Source of the DNA: Mytilus californianus
Lineage: Eukaryota > Mollusca > Bivalvia > Mytilida > Mytilidae
Reading direction: 5' to 3'
NCBI RefSeq assembly: GCF_021869535.1
Contig: NW_026262734.1
Coordinates: forward strand, 92,571,285 to 92,635,284
DNA: 64,000 bases
The notes beneath the pieces are model-generated. The model worked only from the letters and a program-made list of their open reading frames with translations, was not told the origin of the DNA and searched no databases. Positions 35,287 through 47,619 of the stretch are shown piece after piece (position 1 is the first letter of the stretch; every line of letters starts with the position of its first letter). Both the position numbers and the translations under genes were made by a program.

Positions 35287-35959
35287 CTACGAATAAAACA
35301 TGCTGTAGTATGAACCTTATTTTAATGATGTGATATTTCAATGTATGCGTTAGCACATGTGAAGGGGATACAATTGCAGTCTGAAACTGCACATAATACA
35401 ACTGTCAATAAAGATTAGACGGATACTTAATGTAATACAAAATAAAGTTACTCTATTATAATTTCTCGACAAGACATCCAAGTTTTTCGGGTTGCATGTT
35501 ATTGAAATGCTCAAACATTGTCTTTGGAACACATATAACTATCCTACCTAGGCTTTTAATTGTATTCAAAGAAAGAAAACAACTATTCAACTTTGAAATT
35601 TTGAATTAATTTTAAAAAATGTGTATTGAATTATATTAAATAAATTATAAATCAATAATACAAATAACAAACATAAGTTTGCTGTTAGTACAATCTGTCA
35701 ACATCTAATATTGAAAAAGGATAAAAAGTCAATCATGCATAATGCTTTCATTATAGTACCACACACACCCCAGAATATGTAAAAACACTTTATAAATCAT
35801 ATCCGTAGAACGTTTAAGTAGTTATTATAATCACATTTGTTCAATAAAAAAGAATTCACGTTTCGTATTGCTTATTTTTTTTTTGTCTGCAATTGGAAGA
35901 AACACACTAAGCGCCTAATTGACTTCACTATCTATACAAGCATGTAACTTTAAATTTTA

Positions 35960-36519
35960 ATCGTATTGTTGTCAGAACTGCGTTTCTTACCTTTGGTTCC
36001 CTTTGTATCCTTCATAACTGAAAAAACATATAGAAGTGAATATAAAAGAAATACTGTTTCATGTTTAACATGTACACAAGGAGATACAAATTATAATTGT
36101 AAGATAAATAATCGGTCTACTCATGACTCATACTCAAAATGTTATCAAAGTTTTGATACACCAAATTTAGGAAATTTAGTAGATGCTATCCCTTCTTGTT
36201 TGAGAAACTTAAGGACAGAAGTTGTTCAGAATCACATTGCTTCACGCATACACTGACATGAATAGTTCTAGTCAGCACACACCTATTGCTAGTACACGAA
36301 ATATGAACTATCCAGAAAGCTTTTTGTCTTTTCAACCAAAATCTATGGATCCCGTTATACCACCTCCGAGTTCACCAAACATTGAAATGTCCCTAAGCGA
36401 ACTTTGCCAGAAAATATCAAAGTAGAAATGAAATCAACAAAAATGGATCGAATTGAGGAGCGTTTAGAAACTATGGATAACATGTTTAGATCTGTAAATT
36501 CAGAAGTATGTGCCTTTAA
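35960..36519 (+). pseudogene. LINE ORF1-like remnant with a coiled-coil segment
   Basis: Three consecutive plus-strand frames read as one protein end: 35966-36256 (SCLTCTQGDTNYN and IPSCLRNLRTEVVQNHIAS), 36222-36425 (SSSQHTPIASTRNMN to MSLSELCQKISK), and about 36422-36519 (MDRIEERLETMDNMFRSVNS). The last part has heptad-like spacing typical of ORF1 coiled coils. Two frameshifts make it a pseudogene. It stops abruptly at TTTAAGG (36515-36521), where another element seems to begin. The assignment to a non-LTR ORF1 rests on its look only. Confidence 0.4.
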
Positions 36520-36599
36520 GGTGAGAGGTTCGTAAATGAACGCCTCTAGCGGAAAATGGGCAAATTTGCGTTCGTTGTTATGAGAGTTATCTCCCTCAC

Positions 36600-37038
36600 A
36601 TCAGAAAAATATTTTCAAGATAACGGAAGGTATTCCGCTTCGTCGGAAAAATGGTCAATTCGGTGGAAAAGTATTGAATGCGTATCGTCAAAATATAACG
36701 AAAAGTGTAGTAACTGTAAATGAAATGTCTTGTCCGAGTGAAACATTGCTTCCCTCCCAAGAAAATGAAAGTAATTTGGCATGGCGTGATGGTCGAAGAG
36801 TGGTTGTGTTGACTGTTGGGTTTACTAGCTGACCAACTTAAAGCTTGCAAGAACTGCTATGCACCATTGTTTCTACACTACTGTTTAAAAGAACAAAAAT
36901 ACGGTCTCGGGAGCATTTTGTAAATACCTTGTGGTAGCTGTCCCTACACAAACTTAATAAACACTGGTAAACGGCACAGATCAGAGACTTTAAAAAAAGG
37001 AATGTTGATATGGGACGTGAATACAAAATGTAGTATGG
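36600..37038 (+). pseudogene. Mutator/Kolobok-like transposase, N-terminal exon (decayed)
   Basis: Plus-strand frames show RRKNGQFGGKVLNAYRQN and WRDGRRVV, then after a frameshift LLADQLKACKNCYAPLFLHY, a stop (TAA at 36921-36923), and IPCGSCPYTN ending GMLIWDVNTKCSMG. The C-x-x-C pairs and the G-M-x-x-x-x-VNTK end align with the exon at 53756-54233 (KFCKQC, YVQCSSC, GMPSFSVNTKLGAG). Both exons end in phase 1, one base before a GTAA donor, at the same place in the protein. Catalytic exons are not seen. A boundary at TTAA (36516-36519), followed by GGTGAGAGG, may be the element's left end. Confidence 0.65.
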
Positions 37039-37039
37039 G

Positions 37040-40000
37040 TAAGAATATTACAAACACTTACATATACACACAATAACAAATTAAAGCTCACACTATAACG
37101 TTGACTTTTTAATTTTTATTTTATTTATTGAAATTCCATAGCAAATAGCCTAGGCTATTTTCGAAGACTTACACTTACAGTTGCATACAAAGAAATAAAT
37201 GCGTTTCTCAAAACAACTGTCAACACTAATAAGCGATATTCAACTCTCGACAAAAAAGAGAAAATACACTGTTTTATGCTTAATAATGATATTCTTGATT
37301 TGATATTCGTGTTAGATAATCACTTTCACGCATAAATATAAACATTTGGATGTTTATACAAACAAAAACCGTCGTTTACAGTGCTTTCTTTCACGTCCGC
37401 AATATGGTCTATAAATAGATGTGGAAAGTGCTAGTACTGAGTGTGAAAACTAAAGGATCAAAGCAAATAGTTTTTAACAAAAATATTGAACAAGAGTTTT
37501 AATTGCTGCGTGACATAAAATTTGCGGAATTACATCAGAAGGGTTAGCAAGAGAAAAGGAAAAGAAAATTGAATACGAATCGAAATGGGGAGGGGACCTT
37601 GTGCACGGACAAACAGGAATTAAGTAAAATGGTCTTACAAAATGAACGAAAAATTATAAAAAAAAGTTTACATGTTGCTCTTTAGTCAATTTGAAATGAA
37701 CATTGTGAATAATGAGTTTCAAGCATGAAAATACGCGAAGGAAAAATTACAAATCCACTGCTCGAAAATTACCCTTTAGGTGTAATATCACCATTGATTT
37801 TCCCCTATTAGTCTTTGTTAAATTTGCACTTTTCAAAAAATTGTGCAGAATTTATCTTTGTTTCAAATAAAGAAGTACTTGGCATGAGTAAAGTTTTATA
37901 CTGTCCAGTATTATAGAAAAAAATATTTCACATAACATTTCATTGCATATAAGAAAATAACCATCACTGGAAGTTAACCAATCAAATTTTCACCTCTTTT
38001 GTTTTTTACCTGTGTACAAGCTTTAGTAACCATGTAACCTCAAGTTTCCGAAATATTCTATAGAAACACCAAATAAATAAAATAATGGTGCTTAGAAACA
38101 CCCAAGATATATGTTTAGGACCCAGAATTTTTTCTACTGCAATGAAAAAAGTAAAATCACAAAAATATGTAGGATTAATTTCCTACAACTGTCAAATTCA
38201 AGGGAATGGTTTTTTTTTTCATTGACGTAAACCCCACACTGATTGAAGAAATAAGTTATACATGTCGAGGGTCTCATATAATCCGTAAAAAAATAATAAT
38301 CGGTAAATAATACTTTTTTTAGGCAGGTTAATTATTCCATAGGCGCTATATCGCATTAGTTTAGAGGAACAAATTATATTCAAAGAGACACCTTTATGAA
38401 ACGGTCGTTGTCTTTGTGTGACAATATTTGATCATATTTCTATTTTGGTAGACGATGATTCTGCTGATGGAGATTTGACGTTGCGTAATCTTTTTCGGCA
38501 ACGTCATGCAATTTCTATCTTTTCCCGTCGGCAACACCCTTTCAACGGCTGATATATAAAAGGGGACTTCGGTAACCATAGGAAAATTATATATCAATAG
38601 AAAGGAAAATTGTATAATTAAAACATTTAATTTTTATAGAAAAATCGTAGGAATAGTTGTTACTGCAGATTAAATTAAGCTTGAAATTTCTCTTTTTTGG
38701 TATAAATTTGACGTTATGTCTATGTACTGTATGGTGTTTTCCTAACATTTTCAAATGACTGTAACTTTGAAAGTAGATCGGTTACCCACTTAAATTTTTC
38801 GATTTTTCTTTGTATTTTAAAAAGTTCTACGTGTATACAATTTAAAAAAAAATCGTTGAACAAGCCATTTACGTACCTGTTACCTTAAACAGAGGTTGTA
38901 TGTGCTTAAAAAAAGCATCAAATTCCTATCAGATGTGCACGACGAATCTAAAGTACTGAAAAGACGAAAAGATATACCAAAAAGTGGTATTGAATCAACA
39001 AAAACAAGGAACAAGGTACTAGGCATTGAAAAGCAAAGTTTAGTATACATTTCTTTTTTATATTTGACAAACAGCCAAATGTTAAAGGAAGGATACATAT
39101 AAAGTTACAGATAGTAAGGAAGCTAGTCGGTCGAACGGGAAGGATGGGGGATGAAGTAACAACTAGAAAACAAAAAGTGTATGGAAAACATTTTGAACTT
39201 TTTGGATAGGGAAATGAAATTTAAAGATGCACAAAGCTTTCAAAAGGAAAACGCGTACCTCTTAGGGAGACGTTAAGATGAGATAAATAAACCGAGACCA
39301 AAAATGGTGAAATTTAGCAGCTTGTCAAATAGATCAAAAGTGAAAAATGCAACGAGAGGGTAATCGTCATGTCATATGTTTTCGTATGTGCTATGTTTTC
39401 GTATCATCCTTATTTCATATGTTTTTATTGCACACGCGTATATTGTGACGTGTTTTTCGGTTTCTATATTTGCAACAACAACATATTCAAAGTTGCTTTA
39501 AATGACGTTAGAACAAATTTAATGAAAAATTACCTGTTTAGCCATTTTTATTTAATGTCAAAAATATGCATCACTAGAATAGTTGTTGAGAAAAATTCTG
39601 AGAGGGTTACATGAAATACAGCTATGTAGTTTGCCTTTCAGACAACAGATCTGCAAGGCATGTGACTGCCATGTGTTTTTTTGGTCGTTTTTATTACAAA
39701 CTAGCGAGTTAAAATGAACAGGGTTCTTATATAAAATGTGTGTTCAAACTTCATTCATTCAATATTCTATTGACAATTTTTTTATACATCCTTAATACAT
39801 AAAGAATAAATCAGTCTTAGCTTTTTACATTTAATCACAAATTTTGAAAACTGCATTTCAAATAAAAAAAACATAATGTCTTTTGAAGAAACCCAGTGCC
39901 AATCTGAAAAAAATTTACAATGTTACAATTTCGGCACATTAAATATCAACCAAAAACTATTTACTAGTTATTTTTAGTACTGAAAAGAATTAAATAACTT

Positions 40001-40740
40001 TTTTTATGATTCAAGCAATTACCGGTACCACGACTTTAGAAAATACTCATTTCCGGATTTTAAAGTCATTTCCTGTCCGTGTAGTGATCCAGTTTTTACT
40101 TCATACGAAAACATATGACGCCCTGTTTTTTTACATACGAAAATCGCAAAATAATCGGAAACAGTACAGAATCGTAGTAAGACTTGGCAAATTAATCTAG
40201 ATACCTAAAAATGTTCGACAGAACATGCTTTTAAAATTTGAGTACACACATGAATAAAAACTCAACGGTGAAAACCGTAGGCAGTGAAAATTTTTATTAG
40301 TACGAAAACACATCACACGATGATAAATGGCACTAAATTTATTATAAGCCCTCATTACCCTCGTGAAATTTTCGAAACTCTTATTATATTTAAAGAGTGA
40401 AAAAGGAAAAAAAACATCATACATTATGAGTGACAAATTGTATGTTGACGGAAAATTATGGGAAGGAAGGGACAAAGCAGAGTGTGATGAAAATTTGCCC
40501 TATTGACGAAAACATGTGTTTAGTATCTGTTTTTGGAATATTTCTAAGGGTCTATTTCGGAAATCGTCTGTTCAAGATTTTCTACAAATAGTGCTTAACT
40601 ATGTTGTGTTGTGATTTTATGAATATTTGGTCAGAACCAAAGCAGAGCGGTTTGAAATAAAGGGTTGTAGTAAAAGAGACATCTGAATAGAGCAAAGTGT
40701 AATGGCTAAGATATAGGGATATTTTTTAAGAAATGGTTCA
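37040..40740. other. Gene-free stretch
   Basis: AT-rich DNA. Open frames (for example at 38394-38597, 39369-39614 and 40197-40475) show no domain or splice context that I can support. Confidence 0.45.
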
Positions 40741-40749
40741 GTAAATATA

Positions 40750-41110
40750 ATTAAGAAGATGTGATGTGATTGCCAATGAGACAAATCTTTACAGCAGACT
40801 AAATGATACAGAAATTAACAACTATATGTTACCGTACGGCCTTCAACAACGAGTTAAGCCTATACCGCATAGTCAGCTATAAAGACCCCGAAATGACAAA
40901 TGTAATACAATTCAAAAGAGAAAACTAACAGCCTTACCTATGTACAAAAAAGTTAACGAAAAACAAAAATGTAACACAGCAACAAACAACAACCACTGAA
41001 TTAAAGGCTCATGACTTGCGACAGACACATACATACAGGATGTGGCGGGGTTAAACATGTATTCGGGATCCAAACCCTCCAATAACCTTGGACAGTGATG
41101 TAACAATAAA
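40750..41110 (-). repeat. ACCACATCTTC-tail element, inverted
   Basis: It starts GAAGATGTGATGTGATTGCC and continues 'gatacagaaattaacaactat', 'gtacggccttcaacaac', then 'cttgcgacagacacatacatacag', which is the order of a longer family member. Confidence 0.65.
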
Positions 41111-41339
41111 ACATAAGAACGAACTATGCAAGTCAGTTGAAAAAGGCCATACTCATCAGAATAGACTATTTTGAGCCAAACATTACTTGTCTATATGTTT
41201 GTATTAATGATTGAAGACTAATGTGCTCCATAGTATACTGATTTAAGATTTTAAGAAAACCAGAGTTATTTGTAGTAGTACTTGTCTTCTGAATGGCATG
41301 TCTTTCTTAGAAAACTTTAAAACATGGGTTGAAAATTGT

Positions 41340-42180
41340 CATGCAGGAAGGTGAAAATAGGAGTCAATTGAAGTTTTTGGCTTATATCTCTAAAACTACA
41401 GCAGTGAGGGCAAAATTGAAAGGGAGTTAAAGAGATAAATTGGTCACTATCTACTAGTATATGTTATGAAGTTGTCGGACAAGTTCGACAATCCAATGTT
41501 TGGTTACTGTTGGAAATAGTTTCTTTTTATTAAATTTTACTGAGTTTGGTTTTTCCTTTAATATTATAATAGATAGAGAGAAAGTGCAAATGGCAAGACA
41601 TGTTAAGCTAAATAAAATTTACAAATAAGTCAATATGATCAAAATAGTCAATTTACCCCTTAAGAAGTTATTGCCGTTTTTTTACATTTTTTGTGAAAGT
41701 CTAATTACCTTTGCAATAATCTTCTGCCGTGAAACTGCTTAAATATTTTAAAACTTTACCTGAATGTTCCTCATGGTATATACATGTAGTTTATATATTG
41801 TATTCGGGGATTTGATCTTTTCAAAAATAGGGCGGCAGTTTCAAAAATAGAACTTGGTGGTCAAAATAAGCTTTTAGCTTCATATCAAAAACTAAAGCAG
41901 TCAGAGCAAAACTGTCATATGTGAAAGTGTTAAACATATCTACATATACCTGTCAAGTAATCTTCAGACCAATAAGACAACTTATTGTCGGGTAACTGTC
42001 TAGAAAAAGATCAATCTTAGGAAGTTTTACAGTTTTGGGTAATGTATTATTTTTAATATTATTATAGAAAGATAGAAAGTGTAAATGACAAAATTGTTCA
42101 GCAAATTAGGATCTACAAATACTGTAATCAAATTCCTGAAATTACAGATGAGCGATATCAGGCTCTCATGAGCCGCTTGT
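41340..42180. repeat. Two-unit direct repeat, period about 500 bp
   Basis: Related phrases occur in both halves: 'ttttggcttatatctctaaaactacagcagtgagggcaaaa' with 'ttttagcttcatatcaaaaactaaagcagtcagagcaaaa', and 'atagatagagagaaagtgcaaatgg' with 'agaaagatagaaagtgtaaatg'. It ends with GAGCGATATCAGGCTCTCAT and 'gagccgcttgttg', a phrase I know from mollusc repeats. It lies directly upstream of the second receptor cassette. Confidence 0.6.
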
Positions 42181-42209
42181 TGTTCACATGCATTACAATT
42201 TTAAAATGT

Positions 42210-42261
42210 GGTCTTTGATAACCACCATTACATTTATTTCTAGACTATTGGCGGTATAGTG
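42210..42261. repeat. 52-bp perfect direct repeat, left member
   Basis: Identical to 43424-43475. It starts GGTCTTTGATAACCACCATT and ends GGCGGTATAGTG. The two members bracket the transmembrane and juxtamembrane exons of copy B. No such sequence was found in copy A. Confidence 0.9.
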
Positions 42262-42289
42262 CTTTTAATGTAAAACTAGTTATTTTTAG

Positions 42290-42409
42290 AGCTAAACGTT
42301 ATTATTTGGACAGTTGTTTATACTGCTATCAGTAGTGTCGTAGCTCTTTTAGCAGTAATTACAGTCATGATTGTTCGAGGAGGACAAACAGAAAAGATAA
42401 ACCAGACAA
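42290..42409 (+). CDS. Receptor transmembrane exon, copy B
   Basis: Acceptor TTATTTTTAG, donor A|GTAATG, phase 1-1, the same 120-base length as exon 6 at 20591-20710. Seven codons differ: four synonymous, three replacing (Ala to Val in the helix; Arg to Gly and Val to Glu just inside). The hydrophobic helix is intact. The intron after it is also homologous. No signal peptide or Ig exon was found between 23.1 and 42.2 kb, so its 5' exons are missing, or it is an alternative 3' end for the upstream gene. Confidence 0.75.
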
Positions 42410-43035
42410 GTAATGTATTCATGGCCTTTACTTAAACAAAGATTAAGAAGATACCAGGGGGTATTTTGAAATCGTAATTCCAATAATAACAGACAACATC
42501 ATGGACGAAAATAAAAACAAGAAAAGAACAAAGAACAATAACGAACATAACATGAAAAACTAAAGACAAAGCAAACCCGGGGGCGGGTAAACTCAGGTGC
42601 AACTAAAATGTAAGTCGTTGTGTTGCTGAATGCTAAAGCAAGTAAAAATCCGGTAATAAATCGCATTCGGTAGTGTCACAACTGAATGTTGAAAACTTTC
42701 TGTTGTTGAAGTGAGGGATCGGCATTTGTGTAGCTTTGCTTAATGTTTTATTTTTTTTTCAAATAAGATACATATGGTAAATGTTTATCTGTTTTATGTA
42801 TTCCAACCGTTTGCATGATGACACTTTGCTGATGTTAGTGAGAACAGGAATCCTAAATTTGAGTTTAACAACATGCGGTTTTTTTACCACAAAATGAATG
42901 TTTAATTTCATGATGAAATCATTATATTCTGCCAAATATTGTTGTTGAGTTTCTAGTAAAACTATACAGTCATTGTATTTCATATGAAATAAACAAAACA
43001 AATTGACAAATAACATTATCTTTGTTTAAATGTAG

Positions 43036-43078
43036 TAATGGTAAATGATATCAGAATGCAACAGGTCAGTGCAGACAT
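43036..43078 (+). CDS. Receptor juxtamembrane exon, copy B
   Basis: Acceptor TAAATGTAG, 43 bases, donor AT|GTAAGT, phases 1 to 2, as in exon 7. It encodes IMVNDIRMQQVSAD. All the differences from copy A are replacing, in contrast to the distal tail. Confidence 0.7.
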
Positions 43079-43423
43079 GTAAGTAGTTATACATAGTGTA
43101 TGCTCAATGTTTTCTATGATTAATAGTAACCCTGTCTTAGAGTCTACACATGAAATTAGAATGACAACAACATCTTTTCCTGTCAGAAACGTTATCGAAA
43201 TAAAGCCTTATCAAAACAGTTATTACGTTTAAAATGGCAAATAAAAAATATAACAATTTACGTTTACATTAAGTATAACGTACGTTGATGCATTTTCAAG
43301 AACTCTTCCTCTGATATGGTAGTGCTAGTAGTGACACAACACAATACGTCTGGCTCCTTATTAGTAGTTGAATTCAGTTATGTTTAAATTTTATTTTATA
43401 TCAGGAGTATGCTGTTGGAAGAA

Positions 43424-43475
43424 GGTCTTTGATAACCACCATTACATTTATTTCTAGACTATTGGCGGTATAGTG
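43424..43475. repeat. 52-bp perfect direct repeat, right member
   Basis: Identical to 42210-42261. It lies inside a segment of about 650 bases (about 43143-43790) that copy A lacks in the corresponding intron. Confidence 0.9.
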
Positions 43476-44814
43476 TTTTTTTTAGACCTTTAGATAACTT
43501 TTGGTCATTTGTTGTTTGGTTGCTGCGTCATTCACGTATACCATAAAGCTCATTTTATCAATTTGACGTATTGTGTTTGCATAATTTCAATGTTTCAGTG
43601 TTAAAATATATATCCATATATGTATATATGGATCATGTTGGTAGGGTTCGACAAAAAGAAGACACTCTCAGACTAAATCATACCAAAGATCATATGTACT
43701 AGTTAGATTTTATTATAATAGAAAAGCAACGGATATGGGGTATAAGATCGTATTCAGTCGTGTTGAGATTTTTCCTATTCAGATGCGAAACCTGCGAAAC
43801 CTTCAAGGATTGCTCTTCTTTATGAATAAAATAGCCAAATCTTGAACGATAATCTTTCGTTATATATCAATGAAACACAAAAGGGCTATCTTATAAAGTA
43901 ACGTAAACATGGTAAACTATACAAATTCTTAAAAACATTTGGTTTTTAATTATTTCTTTTTCAATCGAATTTTAAACATTAAATCGGTAATGTAAGTTAA
44001 TACTTTAGCGGTACCAATATTACCGCACCAGATACGCATTTACACAATTAATGTCTCTTCAGTGATACTCGAGGCCAAACATTTGAAGGTCCAAAACCTA
44101 ATAGGAAAGAGCCTTAAAGTTCCAAAAAGCCAAACCCGGAAAAGGAATTAGAGCTTATCATTAGAAAGATACATATTCAAAATCATTTAATCATAGATAC
44201 ATATTAATCTTTATCTTTTTATCATTATGCAAAATAAACCTGTTTCAGCACTTGTAGGCCGGCGGATGAAATCCAAAAAGTATAGTCTGTTCTTCGACGT
44301 TTTTATAAACATATTAAATAATTGCACAGTCTATTTGCCTATTATTTGCGAAGGAAATTAATGTTTGGAATATCTGTTTTTATTATGCAAATGCCATAAG
44401 TGTTTTTACCTGTTGCACTTTTGACAAACCCCAAACTGTGAACTTCCCCAAAAAATGATATTTAAAGGCACGAATTCCAAAACTTGATGTTCGATTTTTC
44501 TGAATATTTCGGATATCATTTTTATGTTAAATTCTAAACGACACATTTCTCCACAAATCTAATTTCGAATTGGACATGAAGCAAGTTTGAGAAAATCAAA
44601 ACCATTATCATTCATAACAGATAACTCTAACCTACAAAGCCCAAGCGAAGAAGTTAAAAGAGAGGCAAAACATTCAAACTCATTATGCGAAAATGAACTG
44701 AGAAAGCCGTGACAAAAAAAGAAGAAAAAGACCAAAAGGCAATCAACAGGATACAAAACACAATAAAGATAACTAGAGGCCGAGCAACAGAACCCCCTCC
44801 CCCCAAAAAATAAA

Positions 44815-44945
44815 ACCGGGTGATCGCAGGTGCTCCAGAGGCGTTAACAGATCCTGCTCAACATGTGGCACTCTTCGTGTTGTTTATGTAAGTACAAACC
44901 TGGTGATACGTCTAATGCGGTAGGACATTCGGGGAAAAGGATGAA
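44815..44945. repeat. Dispersed repeat in copy B intron 7
   Basis: GGTGATCGCAGGTGCTCCAG, 'gatcctgctcaacatgtggcac', 'cgtgttg' and 'gacattcgggg' in order. Relatives are at 20870-20990 and 22230-22310. Confidence 0.55.
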
Positions 44946-45268
44946 ATGATTGAGGTTACTACGATTGGAATATATTCGTCGTCATATGTTTTAAAAAGAA
45001 AAACGACCTTTGATTTTGACGGAACTGAGCGTAGGCATATAACTGTTTGGGAATGTACACATTGTAAGAAAAAACCTTTTCGCCTCGTCAAACAGCGCGT
45101 AGAAATTTTTTTTTTTTTTTTTAGATGTACAAGTAGTAAAAATAACACTTTTAACTTGTTGGTGCTTTTGCACATCGAAGAAATAACAAAGAGACCTATC
45201 TATTTCTACGCAAAGTGTTTTTTGATATATAAGACGTGTCTTAACATCTGCTATTCCTTTCTCTTCAG

Positions 45269-45518
45269 AGGTTTTGAGCATCGAAGAACATCACATGACA
45301 GTATCAATTCCAATCGGGAATATGAGGATACTGATAGTGTAATTTCAAATACAGATAACCAACAAAACATCCTAGTAGACACTTTGTACGTTAATGAAAT
45401 AATGAATAATAGTTCACACGAATATAACAATGAAGCATCTAATGAATATGTTGATCTAAATACCAATAGGGAGCTACACACATATTGGACATATGATGGA
45501 GAATATCAATATTTGTAG
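45269..45518 (+). CDS. Receptor cytoplasmic tail exon, copy B
   Basis: Acceptor CTCTTCAG, 250 bases, stop TAG at 45516-45518, with no gap relative to exon 8 of copy A. The last 25 codons (from NEYVDL to QYL) differ by six synonymous changes and no replacement. The proximal part has about 13 replacements. These include Ile to Thr in YEDI, and YYNEI becoming YNNEA, so two of the four Y-x-x-I/L motifs are lost while YVNE, YVDL and YQYL remain. The longer open frame upstream (from 44946) is intron and repeat sequence. Confidence 0.8.
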
Positions 45519-45779
45519 TTCAAATAACTAAAGCTCATTTGATATTTGTTTCTTGAAATGAAATTTTGTTATTTTCAGGTACTTTATGACAGATCAAACA
45601 ATATCAATTAAAATTGTATGAATAAAATTAACGGTACCAATTTTACTACACTAGAGGCGCATTTTTACAATGAATGTCTCTTAAGTGATGCTTCAGATAA
45701 AAATATTTGAAAATCGAAACCTTATGCAGTTATTCTTGCGTTTGAGTGTAACTTTAGTATTAAGGTCGATAAATGTTGG

Positions 45780-46580
45780 CAATTTAAATCGGAAGAGTTG
45801 TTTTGATAATTTACCAAGAATAGTTAAAATCATGAAAGAATTATAAAAAAGGGATTTGTTCCAGTGTGTTTTAGCTACAAATTGTGCAAAAATGTCAGAT
45901 TATGTATAGATTATACACGGAAAAGAAATACGTGTGATAGAAAAAATACTTAAGGGATGAATTGTAAAATAAAATATGAGAAAAGCGTATATATAAGGTG
46001 CTTTCAATACAAGTTGGGGTCACAAGTGTATTGTTCTTGCTGTAAAAAAAAGGTAAATTCCCTAAATATTCTTTTACAAAAGAAAGGTTATCTTAGCTGT
46101 CTACCCTTTAAGAGCAAAATTGAAAAAAATGAAGCATACATAAAATGTTATGTATTATATAAAAATCGTTTGAATAAGATAAAATAAATTTCTTCTTTAG
46201 ACAATTACAACTCCTCCATTAACATTAGTATTTTTCATTAAGGATATGCGTTACAATCCAATATGGCGGAAGACATCTTTTTGTACTTTAATCGCATGAT
46301 TCTCACACAAACAAAGTCCGTTTCGCATACGTATATAAAGATATACTTGCATTTTACATAATTCAAATGTTTACGACACATGACACAAGATATATAAAGG
46401 CAAAAAGACACAGAAAAAGCTTCCCTAGACAAATATAAAAATATTTGCATTATGAATAAGCATTTTTTATGTTTTTCAATTACTTTAAATGACGTCTTGA
46501 CATTAAGTCCATTCTTTCTCTTGGTTGTTCTTCTAAATCCGCACACAATTGGTTGAGGATTTATATTTTCTTTTGGGAAT
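45780..46580. other. Segment specific to copy B, no supportable gene
   Basis: It lies between two blocks homologous to copy A. The plus-strand frame at 45957-46187 and the minus-strand frame at 46238-46546 show no domain. It is an insertion in B, or has been replaced in A. Confidence 0.4.
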
Positions 46581-46977
46581 TACCTTTGTCCGATTGAAGT
46601 TTATTTTTGTCTTTACTGTTATTAAGCACAGTTTATGCAGGAATACTATATTGATAAGAACTTTAGTGTTAAAAATCTCGATGTTGCTGAATTAACAGAT
46701 TTATCCACGTAAAATGGTTGACTCCTTAGAATAATAAACGTTAAGCTCTGATATGTTGGGGAGCAATGATCCTACATTTACATTAAAAAAAAGAAAAAAA
46801 AAAGAAAAAGATCTGTATAAACAACTAAATGACAAGGTTCAAAACAATGTTTTGCCAAAATTGATACTTGTCTATTCACTAATATGTTTATCTTAATATG
46901 GAAGTAATTGGAGTTAGTCCTGATGAAAAACAAAAGAATGGAACGTGATTTGATTTTGCCATTCCGTATTTAAGTTA

Positions 46978-46997
46978 AGGTATCCGGCCCATAATAA
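46978..46997. repeat. Left terminal inverted repeat of the transposon
   Basis: Twenty bases, AGGTATCCGGCCCATAATAA, preceded by TTA at 46975-46977. Confidence 0.85.
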
Positions 46998-47619
46998 GCA
47001 AATAAAGAACAAGCAAAATAATTTACATTTTATCAAGGATTGTAAGTAGAGGGGTCTAAGAGTTCTTACTATGAAATAAAAATCCGCCAAATATTTGAGG
47101 TTAACAACAGAGCTGAGTTACAGTGCCCTCCTTTTTTGTCCTCAAATGTCTAAATAGGGGTTTAAATAGTATGTAATTTTAAGAAACCTATATAGTATAA
47201 TTTACTAATCTATCTCTCAAAAGGAACCTTACATTTAACCTTGTCAAATTACACAAAAGAAAAAATTGTAATTTGCTATTCTATTTTTTGAAATGTGTTA
47301 TTGTTACTAATAATAGAAAAAAGAAGAAAAGTCTAAAATTTGTCAATCTTATATCTTCACCAGTTCAATGTTAAATATTTTAGCACAGCATTCAAAATTG
47401 ACACAAAAATTAACTTTACATATTGATCCATCCTAAAAAAAAATTTAGAAACTTTTACCGTACTGATTTCGAGAAATTTTGATTTATAATGTCAAGGTCA
47501 TAGTTACCAAATGAAGACTTGATATCACAGTTCTGTTCTTTTTTTGGTATAGTTCATGTAAATCTGTATCAAAATTCACCATACTTCATATAAACTTATA
47601 ATATGTTAATAATAACCAT

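Noticed and set aside
44946..45268. Upstream extension of the copy B tail frame
   Set aside because: It is intron and dispersed-repeat sequence with a T-run. A clear acceptor at 45268 and the alignment with copy A define the exon start.
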